A stretch of DNA of 14,705 nucleotides from CAYTMY01 sp964618075. GTDB lineage: Bacteria > Bacillota > Clostridia > Eubacteriales > Anaerofustaceae. Shown in pieces: positions 7,057 to 14,637 of this stretch (positions within the stretch are counted from its first letter, which is position 1; each line of letters opens with the position of its first letter). A model generated the notes under the pieces. That model had not been told where the DNA came from and searched no databases. It was given only the letters and a program-made list of their open reading frames with translations. The translations under genes were made by a program, and so were the position numbers. The stretch is taken from positions 1 to 14,705 of the forward strand of contig CAZTZO010000028.1 in assembly GCA_964618075.1 (NCBI GenBank). Direction: 5' to 3'.

Positions 7057-8040
7057 ATGAATCCAGTATTATTGGCTGCATTGGTAGTTGGCGTTACCGG
7101 AATGGTGTTGGGCGCTGTGCTTGCACTGGCCTCCAAGGTGTTCTACGTTGAGAAGGATCCCAGAGTAGACGCTGTGCTTGAGGTATTGCCGGGAGCTAAC
7201 TGCGGTGGCTGCGGAAAAGCGGGCTGCGCCGCCATGGCGGAGTCTATTGTAAAGGGTGAATCCCCCGTAAACGGATGTCCTGTAGGTGGGGCACCGGTAG
7301 CAGAAGAGGTTTCCAAAATCCTCGGCGTAGAGGCGGGAGATTTCGTAAAGATGGTCTCGTTTGTCCATTGTACGGGCTGTAAAGAGGACTGTGCTTATAA
7401 ATACGAGTATACGGGTGATAAGGACTGTGTTGAAGCGTTTGCAGTTCAGGGCGGAAACAAAGCCTGCGATTATGGTTGTCTCGGATATGGCTCATGCGTA
7501 AAGGCTTGTAAATTCGATGCGCTTAAGATAAACGAAAAGGGCCTTGCAGAGGTCGATCCCGAAAAATGTACCGCATGCGGAGCCTGTATAGAGGTATGTC
7601 CCAAGGGAATACTCAGCCTTGTGCCTTATCAAAGCAGCGTAAAGGTTAAGTGCAACAACAAACAGAAGGGCAAATCGGTCAAGGAAGTTTGTGCAAGAGG
7701 CTGCATAACATGCGGAATCTGTGCGAAGAATTGTCCGTTTGAAGCAATCAAAATAAACGAAGAAACAAATCTGCCCGTCATTGATTATACGAAGTGCCGT
7801 GAATGCTTAATATGCTATGAGAAATGTCCGCAGCACATTATCGTTGCGTCATCACCGAGAAAAAGAGTTTCGATAGACGAAACAAAATGTATCGGATGCG
7901 GGCTTTGCAAAAAGAAATGCCCGAAGGACGCTATCGAGGGCGAGCTTAAACAGCCGCATAAGATAGATCCGGCAAAGTGCATCGGTTGTACTCTTTGCGC
8001 CGACGCTTGTAAGAAATCGGCTGTCATAGTCGAAGATTAA
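7057..8040 (+). CDS. rnfB: Rnf complex ferredoxin-interacting subunit RnfB, extended Fe-S form
   Basis: RnfB takes electrons from reduced ferredoxin at the cytoplasmic face. It has an N-terminal membrane segment (about residues 3-27) and then the typical four-Cys domain GANCGGCGKAGC (Cys49/52/57, Cys74). A Cys-rich middle follows (105/108/112/124 and 137/141/147/151). Five full CxxCxxCxxxC motifs start at residues 171, 216, 247, 278 and 308. At 327 residues it is much longer than proteobacterial RnfB (about 190), with extra ferredoxin-type modules at the C-terminus. The last motif ends in CK rather than the usual CP, as does the one at 147-151. AGGAGG precedes the ATG. It is the last gene of the operon and a terminator follows. 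Confidence 0.96.
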   Translation: MNPVLLAALVVGVTGMVLGAVLALASKVFYVEKDPRVDAVLEVLPGANCGGCGKAGCAAMAESIVKGESPVNGCPVGGAPVAEEVSKILGVEAGDFVKMVSFVHCTGCKEDCAYKYEYTGDKDCVEAFAVQGGNKACDYGCLGYGSCVKACKFDALKINEKGLAEVDPEKCTACGACIEVCPKGILSLVPYQSSVKVKCNNKQKGKSVKEVCARGCITCGICAKNCPFEAIKINEETNLPVIDYTKCRECLICYEKCPQHIIVASSPRKRVSIDETKCIGCGLCKKKCPKDAIEGELKQPHKIDPAKCIGCTLCADACKKSAVIVED

Positions 8041-8056
8041 CGAACTAACATACAAT

Positions 8057-8107
8057 AAAAGACGTTTTGTAAAATGGGATTTTTTCCATAACGAAGCGTC
8101 TTTTTTT
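8057..8107 (+). terminator. Intrinsic terminator of the rnf operon
   Basis: AAAAGACGTTTTGT (8057-8070) pairs over its full length, with two G-U pairs, with ACGAAGCGTCTTTT (8091-8104). An inner TGGGA/TTCCA helix extends the hairpin. A run of seven T (8101-8107) ends it. It lies 17 bases after the rnfB stop. Confidence 0.9.
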
Positions 8108-8174
8108 ATTATGTTAAGACCAAATTATGCATTCTATTTAATCGGGCAATGCAGATTAAAAATTATTAACACTG

Positions 8175-8203
8175 TTGTATACGAACTGATAGTAATATAT
8201 AAT
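8175..8203 (+). promoter_or_regulatory. Promoter of the sortase gene, predicted start on the ATG
   Basis: TTGTAT (8175-8180) and a consensus TATAAT (8198-8203) are exactly 17 bp apart. Transcription starting seven bases after the -10 would begin at 8210, the A of the sortase ATG. There is no Shine-Dalgarno sequence before that ATG. An inverted repeat TGCATT/AATGCA (8128-8133, 8148-8153) lies upstream. Confidence 0.7.
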
Positions 8204-8209
8204 TGACTC

Positions 8210-8974
8210 ATGAGAGATAAACCCAAACGTAAAAAAGTAAAAAGAACATCAATTTATACATTTTTGCTGATAATATTTATTATGCTTACCTGCATTTTCG
8301 GTTATATGGCGTTAAAGACCATATTAACGTATAAATCGGCGAGCAACGAATATTCGCTTCTTAAAAATAATGTCTTAAAGCCTGCAAAGCTTGAAAGCAT
8401 TTATTTGGACGTGGATTTCGATTCACTGGTTAATCAGAATCCGGACGTAATGGCATGGATTGAAATACCGAATACGAACGTTTCTTATCCTGTGATGTTC
8501 GCGGCTGATTACGAAGAATACATTCATACGACCTTTGATGGAAGCTATAACCCTTCCGGCTCGATATTTGCCGATTACCGCTGTAATAGGGACTTCAGCA
8601 GCAAGAATACCATTCTTTACGGGCATAATATGAAGGACGGCAGCATGTTTGCGGATATTTCGGACTACCTTGATGAAGATAAATTCCTTGCGAACAAGGA
8701 AATACGCATATATATGAAAGGCGAGGTCTTGCTCTATGAAGTATTTTCCGCTTTTCAGACCGAAGCTTCCGATGAAAACTACAACGTCTCGTTTTCGGAT
8801 AATGATTATTTCTATTCTTGGGTTAAAAGGGTAGCTTCTTACTCGTGGTATTATACAGAGGTTGAGCTTAGGCCAGAGGACAGGGTATTGATGCTTTCGA
8901 CGTGTAAGGGAGGGGAAAATAATACGAGAACAGTAGTGTTTGCCCGTCTTTCAAAGATAGTTGAGCTAAAATAA
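8210..8974 (+). CDS. Class B sortase
   Basis: Sortases are membrane-anchored transpeptidases that cut a C-terminal sorting signal and join the protein to the cell wall or to a pilin. This 254-residue protein has a basic N-terminus (RDKPKRKKVKR), one membrane anchor (about residues 15-36) and the sortase barrel. The catalytic residues are visible: His139 in YGHNMKDGSMF, Cys232 in LSTC, and Arg240 in TRTVVFARL. The NxxYGHNM and LSTC patterns and the extra helical part before the Cys fit class B. Class B enzymes often act on NPQTN-like signals or on haem-uptake or pilus proteins, but no substrate is present in this window, so the target is unknown. The gene stands alone between the rnf terminator and the converging ligase gene. 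The ATG has no ribosome binding site; a later start would remove the membrane anchor. Confidence 0.92.
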   Translation: MRDKPKRKKVKRTSIYTFLLIIFIMLTCIFGYMALKTILTYKSASNEYSLLKNNVLKPAKLESIYLDVDFDSLVNQNPDVMAWIEIPNTNVSYPVMFAADYEEYIHTTFDGSYNPSGSIFADYRCNRDFSSKNTILYGHNMKDGSMFADISDYLDEDKFLANKEIRIYMKGEVLLYEVFSAFQTEASDENYNVSFSDNDYFYSWVKRVASYSWYYTEVELRPEDRVLMLSTCKGGENNTRTVVFARLSKIVELK

Positions 8975-9000
8975 TCAATAAATAACTTTTAACATAATTA

Positions 9001-10479
9001 TTATTTGCTTTTAAATTCCTCGAGATATTTGCGGGATAAAATATCATCACCCTCGTAAAAAAGCTTTTCACCGTTTATTTTTTGGAATTGCTCGCGCCCC
9101 TTGCCGGCAATTAAAATTATTTCATCGCTGTTCATATCCATAACGGCCTGCTTGACAGCATCCGCTCTGTCAAGAATTATTTCATTCGGCAGACCGTATT
9201 TATTTGCAAAGGACTGTATTTCTTGTGCAATATCTATAGCGCTGTCAAGCGTGGGATTGTCGTTTGTAATATAAGCATAGACAGCCTTCTGAGAAGCTTC
9301 ATACGCCATATCTTCACGCCTTTTCGGAACCTTTCCTCCTGAACAGCCGAATATTACCTTTATCTTTTTATCGGGATAATCCTCGCTAATAGCTCTTAGA
9401 GCTGCGTTCATGCTTGTTTTATTGTGAGCATAGTCCACGATGACGGTGTATTCTCCGATGCTTATCTTTTCCATTCTTCCGGGAATAAAAGTATTTTCCA
9501 AACCGCCGATTATGGCTTTTTTATCGGTTTGACACAGATAAGCCATGCATACTGCGCCAAGAGCGTTATATAAATTGTATTCGCCGGGCATACGTATTTC
9601 CGTTTCGATCTCATATTTCGGAGTATGTATGCACACAATTCTTTTAAAGCCGCTCTTTTTGACGGATTTCATATATACGTCGGCAGCTGTATTGGCAAGC
9701 GAAAATGTTATAGTCTCAATCCCTTGCAGGTGAAGTTCATTTAGAATATTATCGGCTTGTTCATCGTCGATATTCACGGCAACGCTTTTGCAGCGTTTTA
9801 AAATTTTGAGCTTATAAGAAAGATACTCTTCGAAGCTTTTATGCTCGAAGGGGCTGATATGATCTGCTGAAATATTTAAAAAAACTCCTATATCAAAATG
9901 CATATTATATGTTCTTTGCATTTTTTCAGCCATTGAGGAAGCTTCCATTATCATATGAGAACAGCCGTTTATGCGAGCGTTTCTTATGATACGATGAAGA
10001 TCCGCTGATTCAGGCGTCGTTAATACGGCAAGCTTAAGCTCTTTACCGTCGAAGGTCTGAACAGTGGTCGTATATGCGCATTTATTTTGCGCTTCTTTCA
10101 TTATGGAAGTGAAAAAGTATGTCGTGGAGCTTTTCCCCTTAGTGCCTGTGACGCAGCACATTTTCATAGTGTTTTTGTCATATTCGTAAAAAGCCTCGGC
10201 GCTTACAGCCAATGCCTTTCTTATGTCCGAAACGATTACATAAGGTATATTTACATCGTAAAGCTTGTCGGCAAGATAACATACGCAGCCGTTTTCAACC
10301 GCTTCTTTTAGGTATTGCTCCTTAAAGGCTTTTCCCTTGCATATAAAAAGAGTGTTTTTGTCTGCCTGCTTGGAATCGTACGTTATAGCGTCTATGTTTA
10401 TACTATCGGGTTGAGAGGGGGATAGTGTAAGTATACCTTCCTTTTTTAAAGCATTCGTGACCACAGAGAGCTTTTGCAT
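9001..10479 (-). CDS. murE: MurE-family UDP-MurNAc-tripeptide ligase (amino acid uncertain)
   Basis: The 492-residue protein has the three-domain Mur ligase layout. It shows an ATP-binding loop TGTKGKSST (about 111-119), LTTPESADLH (153-162), MEASSMAE (178-185), and GVFLNISADH. A candidate carbamylated Lys223 is in SYKLKIL. IPGRME (332-337), DYAHN (349-353) and IAGKGRE (457-463) follow. MurE adds the third residue of the peptidoglycan stem peptide in the cytoplasm. At the position where DAP-adding MurE has DNPR, this protein has DNPT (407-410), so the Arg that binds the second carboxylate of DAP is absent. The GTKGK loop and the LTTPES/EHKSFEEY region resemble the streptococcal L-lysine enzymes as I recall them. 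It follows the ferritin/VIT1 gene by 28 bp and is probably co-transcribed; AGAGG lies rather far (11 bases) from the ATG. It may be a second, specialised MurE rather than the main one. Confidence 0.88.
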   Translation of the reverse strand: MQKLSVVTNALKKEGILTLSPSQPDSINIDAITYDSKQADKNTLFICKGKAFKEQYLKEAVENGCVCYLADKLYDVNIPYVIVSDIRKALAVSAEAFYEYDKNTMKMCCVTGTKGKSSTTYFFTSIMKEAQNKCAYTTTVQTFDGKELKLAVLTTPESADLHRIIRNARINGCSHMIMEASSMAEKMQRTYNMHFDIGVFLNISADHISPFEHKSFEEYLSYKLKILKRCKSVAVNIDDEQADNILNELHLQGIETITFSLANTAADVYMKSVKKSGFKRIVCIHTPKYEIETEIRMPGEYNLYNALGAVCMAYLCQTDKKAIIGGLENTFIPGRMEKISIGEYTVIVDYAHNKTSMNAALRAISEDYPDKKIKVIFGCSGGKVPKRREDMAYEASQKAVYAYITNDNPTLDSAIDIAQEIQSFANKYGLPNEIILDRADAVKQAVMDMNSDEIILIAGKGREQFQKINGEKLFYEGDDILSRKYLEEFKSK

Positions 10480-10507
10480 AATGAATTTAGCCTCTTTCTT
10501 AATTGTA

Positions 10508-11386
10508 TTAAACGTCTATACCCAGAAATCTCTTTACAAGAAGCCCGATAAGGAAGGAAACCACTGCCACTCCTATACTTATTGTCGCCATTTCAGAGAA
10601 TCGGCTTTTAAAGCTCAAGCCTTTTGCCACGGATATATAGTATGAAAAAACAAATATTATCAGTATAACGGTGCATACCATGACACCAAGCGCCCATGCG
10701 TACATTTTATCAGGAAATATAAGGTATGGCAACACGAGCAGAGCGACTGTTATACAATATGCTATTCCTGTGTATGTGCAGGATTTAACTGCGTCAGTCC
10801 TGCCTTCGCTTTTAGCGGCGAGATATTCGCTTGACGTCATAGAAAGCGTTGCGCTTATACCTGTTATAAGCCCCGAAAGAGCAATCAAACGCGTGCTTTG
10901 CAGGGCAAATGTCAGACCGGCTAATGTCCCTGTCAGCTCGACTAGCGCATCGTTTAAGCCTAAGACCATGCTTCCGACGTATTGAAGCCTTTCCTCATCG
11001 AGCATACCAATAAGCTTGTTTTCATGCTCATTTTCGTCTGCGGCGATTTTTGAAGCTTCGCTTAACTCTTCAGAGAGCTTTTCATATATACCGGAGGCTT
11101 CTTCTTCGCCCTTTTCCATAAGCTTTATTGCGAAGGTATAGCCGCATATTCGCGCAAGGGCGCTGTACCAAAATATTTTCATCTTGTTTGCTTTTACCGT
11201 CTTATGGCTGTAACTCTCCCATATTTTGCAGTGGCTCAGCTCCTCTTTAGCGATCCCCAAAAGAATATTTTTGTTTTCTTCGTTTTTTACACTCTTAGCT
11301 ATATTTGTATATATGTAATATTCTGTAAACTCATTCGTCTGCATCGTAACTATCAGATCCATTGCTTCGTTTGTTAACTCAGTCAT
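10508..11386 (-). CDS. Ferritin-like domain fused to VIT1/CCC1 membrane transporter
   Basis: The 292 residues combine two parts. Residues about 1-130 form a ferritin/rubrerythrin-like helical domain with candidate metal ligands Glu19, Glu22, Glu48/49, His52, Glu94-96, Glu118 and His121 (EFTEYYIY, KEELSHCKIW, ENEHENK). Residues about 135-290 form a VIT1/CCC1-type membrane domain (GLNDALVELTGTLAGL, then SGLITGISATLSMTSSEYLAAKSE) with about five hydrophobic segments. The architecture is that of membrane-bound ferritin-type proteins, which export or sequester Fe2+ or Mn2+. The metal cannot be told from sequence. AAAGGAAG stands eight bases before the ATG. The gene is first in a probable two-gene unit with the MurE-family ligase, and diverges from dapA. 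Confidence 0.88.
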   Translation of the reverse strand: MTELTNEAMDLIVTMQTNEFTEYYIYTNIAKSVKNEENKNILLGIAKEELSHCKIWESYSHKTVKANKMKIFWYSALARICGYTFAIKLMEKGEEEASGIYEKLSEELSEASKIAADENEHENKLIGMLDEERLQYVGSMVLGLNDALVELTGTLAGLTFALQSTRLIALSGLITGISATLSMTSSEYLAAKSEGRTDAVKSCTYTGIAYCITVALLVLPYLIFPDKMYAWALGVMVCTVILIIFVFSYYISVAKGLSFKSRFSEMATISIGVAVVSFLIGLLVKRFLGIDV

Positions 11387-11422
11387 TTCTTATTCTTCCT
11401 TTCTTCGGGTAATGCCATAGAC

Positions 11423-11451
11423 AGAATATAATAAACGCAAAATCACATCAA
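11423..11451 (-). promoter_or_regulatory. Putative promoter of the ferritin/VIT1-murE unit
   Basis: On the minus strand, TTGATG (11451-11446) and TATTCT (11428-11423) are 17 bp apart, about 37 bases before the ATG at 11386. The call rests on motif and spacing only. I noticed no obvious Fur or MntR box. Confidence 0.5.
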
Positions 11452-11515
11452 TACTTTTAGCGCAAAAAAAACAGTTTTGCATAAAGCGGATATTCTATTT
11501 TAAGATGATATGTAT

Positions 11516-11521
11516 TATAAT
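11516..11521 (+). promoter_or_regulatory. Putative -10 element for dapABH
   Basis: A consensus TATAAT lies 34 bases before the dapA ATG. The hexamer 17 bp upstream (TTCTAT, 11493-11498) is a poor -35. The 169-bp region between the divergent genes is too short, and lacks the paired elements, for a lysine riboswitch or T-box leader. How the operon is controlled is therefore not visible. Confidence 0.45.
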
Positions 11522-11555
11522 AAAAAGATACTTATGACAGGAAGAGGAAAATATT

Positions 11556-12437
11556 ATGTTTAAAGGCATAGCTACCGCGATGATAACGCCGTTTGACAAT
11601 GGGAAGATTGCTTTCGGCAAGTTAAAAGAGCTTATTGATATGCAGATTGAAAAAGGCATTGCAGCTATAGTACTGAGCGGCTCGACGGGAGAGAGCGCAA
11701 CATTGTCGGACTCTGAAAAAATGGAGCTCTTCAAGAAAGGCGTTGAGTTTACCGACAAAAGAGTTCCTCTAATAGCGGGAACAGGCACAAATGCCACAGA
11801 CAAAGTTCTTGAATTATCCGAATTCGCCTCCGAGGCAGGAGCGGACGGCTTCTTGGTGTGCAATCCGTACTACAATAAATCAAACGACGAGGGTATATAT
11901 ACTCACTATAAAAAGCTAAGCGACAATGTTGATAAGCCGATAATCGTTTATAATATTCCATCAAGGACAGGGAAAAATATGAGCCTGTCTCTGGAGCTTG
12001 CTCTTTGTGAAATAAAAAATGTCAAGGCTTTTAAGGAAGCTAATTCCGATATAACGCAAATAATACAGTTTTTCGCCAAAAAACCAAAGGATATCAGCGT
12101 GTATTCCGGTAACGATGAACAGACCTTTACCTTCCTATCTTTAGGCGGCAGCGGTACCATCAGCACGTGCTCTAATATAGCCCCCGAAATAATGTGCGAA
12201 ATAACAAATGCATATTTTTCTTCGGACATCGAAAAGGCGAGACAAAAACAGTTCGATATGCTTGAATTGTTCAGCGCTATGTTTATCGACTGTAACCCGA
12301 TGCCGATTAAAACGGCTATGAATATGGCGGGTATGAACGTAGGCGAGCTAAGGCTTCCTCTTGTAGAAATTCAGGGAGAAGACAGGCAGTACATACAAAG
12401 GGTGCTTGAGAAATATTCTCTATTAAAGAGGTCATAA
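11556..12437 (+). CDS. dapA: 4-hydroxy-tetrahydrodipicolinate synthase
   Basis: DapA condenses pyruvate with aspartate semialdehyde, the first committed step towards diaminopimelate and lysine. The 293 residues form the expected aldolase-type barrel. Visible residues are Thr44 in SGSTGES, Tyr105/106 in CNPYYNK, Tyr132 in VYNIPSRTG, and the Schiff-base Lys160 in KAFKEANSD. The length matches the family. The ribosome binding site is AGGAAGAGG before the ATG. Translation of dapB begins directly after its stop, so the two are coupled. Confidence 0.96.
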   Translation: MFKGIATAMITPFDNGKIAFGKLKELIDMQIEKGIAAIVLSGSTGESATLSDSEKMELFKKGVEFTDKRVPLIAGTGTNATDKVLELSEFASEAGADGFLVCNPYYNKSNDEGIYTHYKKLSDNVDKPIIVYNIPSRTGKNMSLSLELALCEIKNVKAFKEANSDITQIIQFFAKKPKDISVYSGNDEQTFTFLSLGGSGTISTCSNIAPEIMCEITNAYFSSDIEKARQKQFDMLELFSAMFIDCNPMPIKTAMNMAGMNVGELRLPLVEIQGEDRQYIQRVLEKYSLLKRS

Positions 12438-13199
12438 ATGATTAAAACACTTATATGCGGTATAAACGGCGCAATGGGAAGGGTGCTGTGCGAATGCATT
12501 GAAGACAGCGACTTATTTACGCTTGAATGCGGATACGACCTTTCGCAGGGCTCTTGCGGTAAAGCTCATATATACAATAGTCTTAAAGATATAACCGAGC
12601 CGATAGATGTTGTAATAGATTTTTCGCATAACAGCGCAACTAAAGAAATTACAGACTGGTGCAGAAAAAACAAGCTGCCTCTTGTCAGCGCGGTCACAGG
12701 CATAGATGACGATACTCTTTTGTTTATCAAGGAAGCATCAAAAACTATTCCTATTTTCAGAGCAGACAATTTTTCGTACGGAATAAGCGTTTTAAAAAGA
12801 CTCTTAACTATGGCAACTCAAATGCTGTCTGACGGATACGATATAGAATTGATCGAAGCGCATCACAACAAAAAGGTCGATTCTCCGAGCGGTACTGCAA
12901 ATATGCTGCTTGATACCATAGACGCTGGATTGAAACGAACGTCTAAGAGGGTATATGGGCGGCACGGAAACGACACAAAAAGAGAAAAAAACGATATAGG
13001 AGTGCATAGCATACGCGCAGGCTCACTTGTTGGGGAGCATGAGGTATTGTTTTGTGCCGAAGGCGAGGTTATAACTCTTAAGCACAGCGCTCTTTCAAAA
13101 AAAGTTCTTGCAGAGGGCGCGTTGAGAGCAGCGTCTTATATAGTAACCAAGTCTGACGGATTTTATGATATGGAGGATATGCTTGATGAACAGCAGTGA
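12438..13199 (+). CDS. dapB: 4-hydroxy-tetrahydrodipicolinate reductase
   Basis: DapB reduces the DapA product with NAD(P)H to tetrahydrodipicolinate. The 253 residues show the dinucleotide-binding GINGAMGR (8-15) and VIDFSHNSAT. The catalytic stretch EAHHNKKVDSPSGTA contains His142, His143 and Lys146, followed by the SGT substrate loop (151-153). FYDMEDML near the end is typical. The ATG comes directly after the dapA stop, with AAAGAGG in the dapA end as the binding site. It overlaps dapH by 14 bp. Confidence 0.96.
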   Translation: MIKTLICGINGAMGRVLCECIEDSDLFTLECGYDLSQGSCGKAHIYNSLKDITEPIDVVIDFSHNSATKEITDWCRKNKLPLVSAVTGIDDDTLLFIKEASKTIPIFRADNFSYGISVLKRLLTMATQMLSDGYDIELIEAHHNKKVDSPSGTANMLLDTIDAGLKRTSKRVYGRHGNDTKREKNDIGVHSIRAGSLVGEHEVLFCAEGEVITLKHSALSKKVLAEGALRAASYIVTKSDGFYDMEDMLDEQQ

Positions 13200-13908
13200 T
13201 TACGATTTTACAAACCCATATGATATAGCAAGATACTTAAAGGAAAGCGAGAAGAAAACGCCTGTAAAGATGTATGTGCGAGGTCTTATCACAGACAGCG
13301 ATCTGTTAGGATGCGAGTATTACGGAGGCAGTGGATCGTACATAGTATTTTGCGAATCGGATTATGCTTTCCGGTTTGAAGAAAAGCATAAAAACAATAT
13401 AACTTCTTTACGTGTGGAATACGACAGAAGAAATTCCCCCATACCTATGCTTGATATCAGAAACATCAAAGCGAGGATCGAACCGGGTTGCTTTATAAGA
13501 AGCGGCGCTGTTATAAAAGAAAACGCCGTTATTATGATGGGCGCAGTAATTAATATAGGAGCTGTCGTGGGCGAGGAGAGCATGATAGATATGGGAGCCG
13601 TTTTAGGCGCAAGGGCGACTGTCGGTAAAAGATGTCATGTAGGAGCAGGAGCAGTACTTGCAGGCGTATTGGAGCCTCCCAGCAAACAGCCGGTGATTTT
13701 GGAGGATGATGTTCTCATAGGCGCAAACGCTGTTGTGCTTGAGGGAATAAGGATAGGTAAGGGAGCCGTAGTCGCGGCGGGCAGCGTAGTGACGCGCGAC
13801 GTGGAGGCGAACAGCGTAGTAGCCGGTTCTCCCGCAGTAATTGTCAAAAACAAAGACGAGCAAACTCTTGAAAAGACAAAAATGCTCGATGACTTGAGAA
13901 AGATTTAA
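13186..13908 (+). CDS. dapH: Tetrahydrodipicolinate N-acetyltransferase
   Basis: DapH acetylates tetrahydrodipicolinate with acetyl-CoA, placing the organism on the acetylase branch of the DAP pathway. The protein has about 240 residues. A short N-terminal region (ARYLKESEKKTPVKMYVRG, family-like) is followed by a left-handed beta-helix of hexapeptide repeats (about 90-215: IEPGCFIRSGAVIKENAVIM, VINIGAVVGEESMIDMGAV, VLIGANAVVLEGIRIGKGAV). I chose the ATG at 13186 because GGAGG lies nine bases upstream and the N-terminus then fits the family. An ATG at 13165 would read 21 bases more of dapB sequence. The later acetyl-branch genes (an aminotransferase, a deacetylase, dapF, lysA) are not in the window. 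Confidence 0.94.
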   Translation: MNSSDYDFTNPYDIARYLKESEKKTPVKMYVRGLITDSDLLGCEYYGGSGSYIVFCESDYAFRFEEKHKNNITSLRVEYDRRNSPIPMLDIRNIKARIEPGCFIRSGAVIKENAVIMMGAVINIGAVVGEESMIDMGAVLGARATVGKRCHVGAGAVLAGVLEPPSKQPVILEDDVLIGANAVVLEGIRIGKGAVVAAGSVVTRDVEANSVVAGSPAVIVKNKDEQTLEKTKMLDDLRKI

Positions 13909-13915
13909 GTATTTT

Positions 13916-13953
13916 AAAATGACCCTGCATATTTTTTTAGCAGGGTCATTTTT
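13916..13953. terminator. Bidirectional terminator between dapH and the phosphatase gene
   Basis: AAAATGACCCTGC (13916-13928) and GCAGGGTCATTTT (13940-13952) form a perfect 13-bp stem around an 11-base T-rich loop. It is followed by T on the plus strand, and by TTTTAAAAT on the minus strand. It sits between converging genes and can serve both. Confidence 0.92.
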
Positions 13954-13960
13954 ATTTGTT

Positions 13961-14608
13961 TTAAATTATATTACATAAATCAACGGGCTTTTCTATAAAT
14001 ATCTTACAGCCTGCTTTTTCAAGCTCTTGTTTACTGCCGTAGCCGTATAATGCGCCTATGCTTTGAATGTTACAGGAAGAAGCACCAATTATGTCATAAA
14101 GGCGGTCTCCGAGCATAACGCAGGAGGAAATATCTGTAATATTACATACCTTAAGTATATACTCTATCACATCTTTTTTTTCTATTCGTGTTGTATCATA
14201 GCTTGCACCGCCAATAAACGTAAAATACTTTTCTATATCGAAATGAGAGGCGATTTGCTTTGCGTAAATTTCTGGCTTTGAGGTAGCCATGATAAGGGTT
14301 TTCCCTTTTTTCTTAAGTTTGTTAAGCATTTCGTCAACTCCGTCAAAAAGGCGCGCCTCATATATGCCTTTTTCGGCGTAATATTCTCTGTATATTTCAA
14401 CTGCTTTAATGGCGTCTTTTTCACTCAGCTTAAAGAACGTACCAAAAGAGTATGTCAGAGGAGGCCCCACGCATTTTTTTAGCTCGCTTTTGTCGTTAAC
14501 GGGAACACCAAAGTATTTAAGAGCATATGCTATGGAATTTATTACGCCCTCCATCGAGTCCGTAAGCGTTCCGTCCAAGTCGAATAATATATTACTGCAA
14601 TTTATCAT
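13961..14608 (-). CDS. HAD-superfamily phosphatase (phosphoglycolate phosphatase/5'-nucleotidase-like)
   Basis: The 215-residue protein has all four HAD motifs. FDLDGTLTDS (9-18) carries the nucleophile Asp10 and acid Asp12, and ATSKPE holds Ser/Thr109-110. A Lys follows near 144-145 (RIEKKD), and the metal-binding MLGDRLYDIIGA holds Asp168 and Asp172. The helical cap lies between motifs I and II and includes CVGPPLTYSF. The GPPL and YGYGSKQEL patterns suit the subgroup labelled phosphoglycolate phosphatase or 5'-nucleotidase in Firmicutes; the actual substrate cannot be told. GGAG stands six bases before the ATG. It is a single-gene unit with a consensus promoter, converging on dapH. Confidence 0.9.
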   Translation of the reverse strand: MINCSNILFDLDGTLTDSMEGVINSIAYALKYFGVPVNDKSELKKCVGPPLTYSFGTFFKLSEKDAIKAVEIYREYYAEKGIYEARLFDGVDEMLNKLKKKGKTLIMATSKPEIYAKQIASHFDIEKYFTFIGGASYDTTRIEKKDVIEYILKVCNITDISSCVMLGDRLYDIIGASSCNIQSIGALYGYGSKQELEKAGCKIFIEKPVDLCNII

Positions 14609-14637
14609 TTTGATCTCCGAAATAAATGTATCGATAT

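Noticed and set aside
11387..11555. Lysine riboswitch or T-box before dapA
   Set aside because: The region is only 169 bp and shared with a divergent promoter. No T-box sequence, antiterminator or terminator hairpin is visible.
13165..13185. Upstream ATG for dapH
   Set aside because: It has no suitable ribosome binding site and adds residues absent from the family; GGAGG serves the ATG at 13186.
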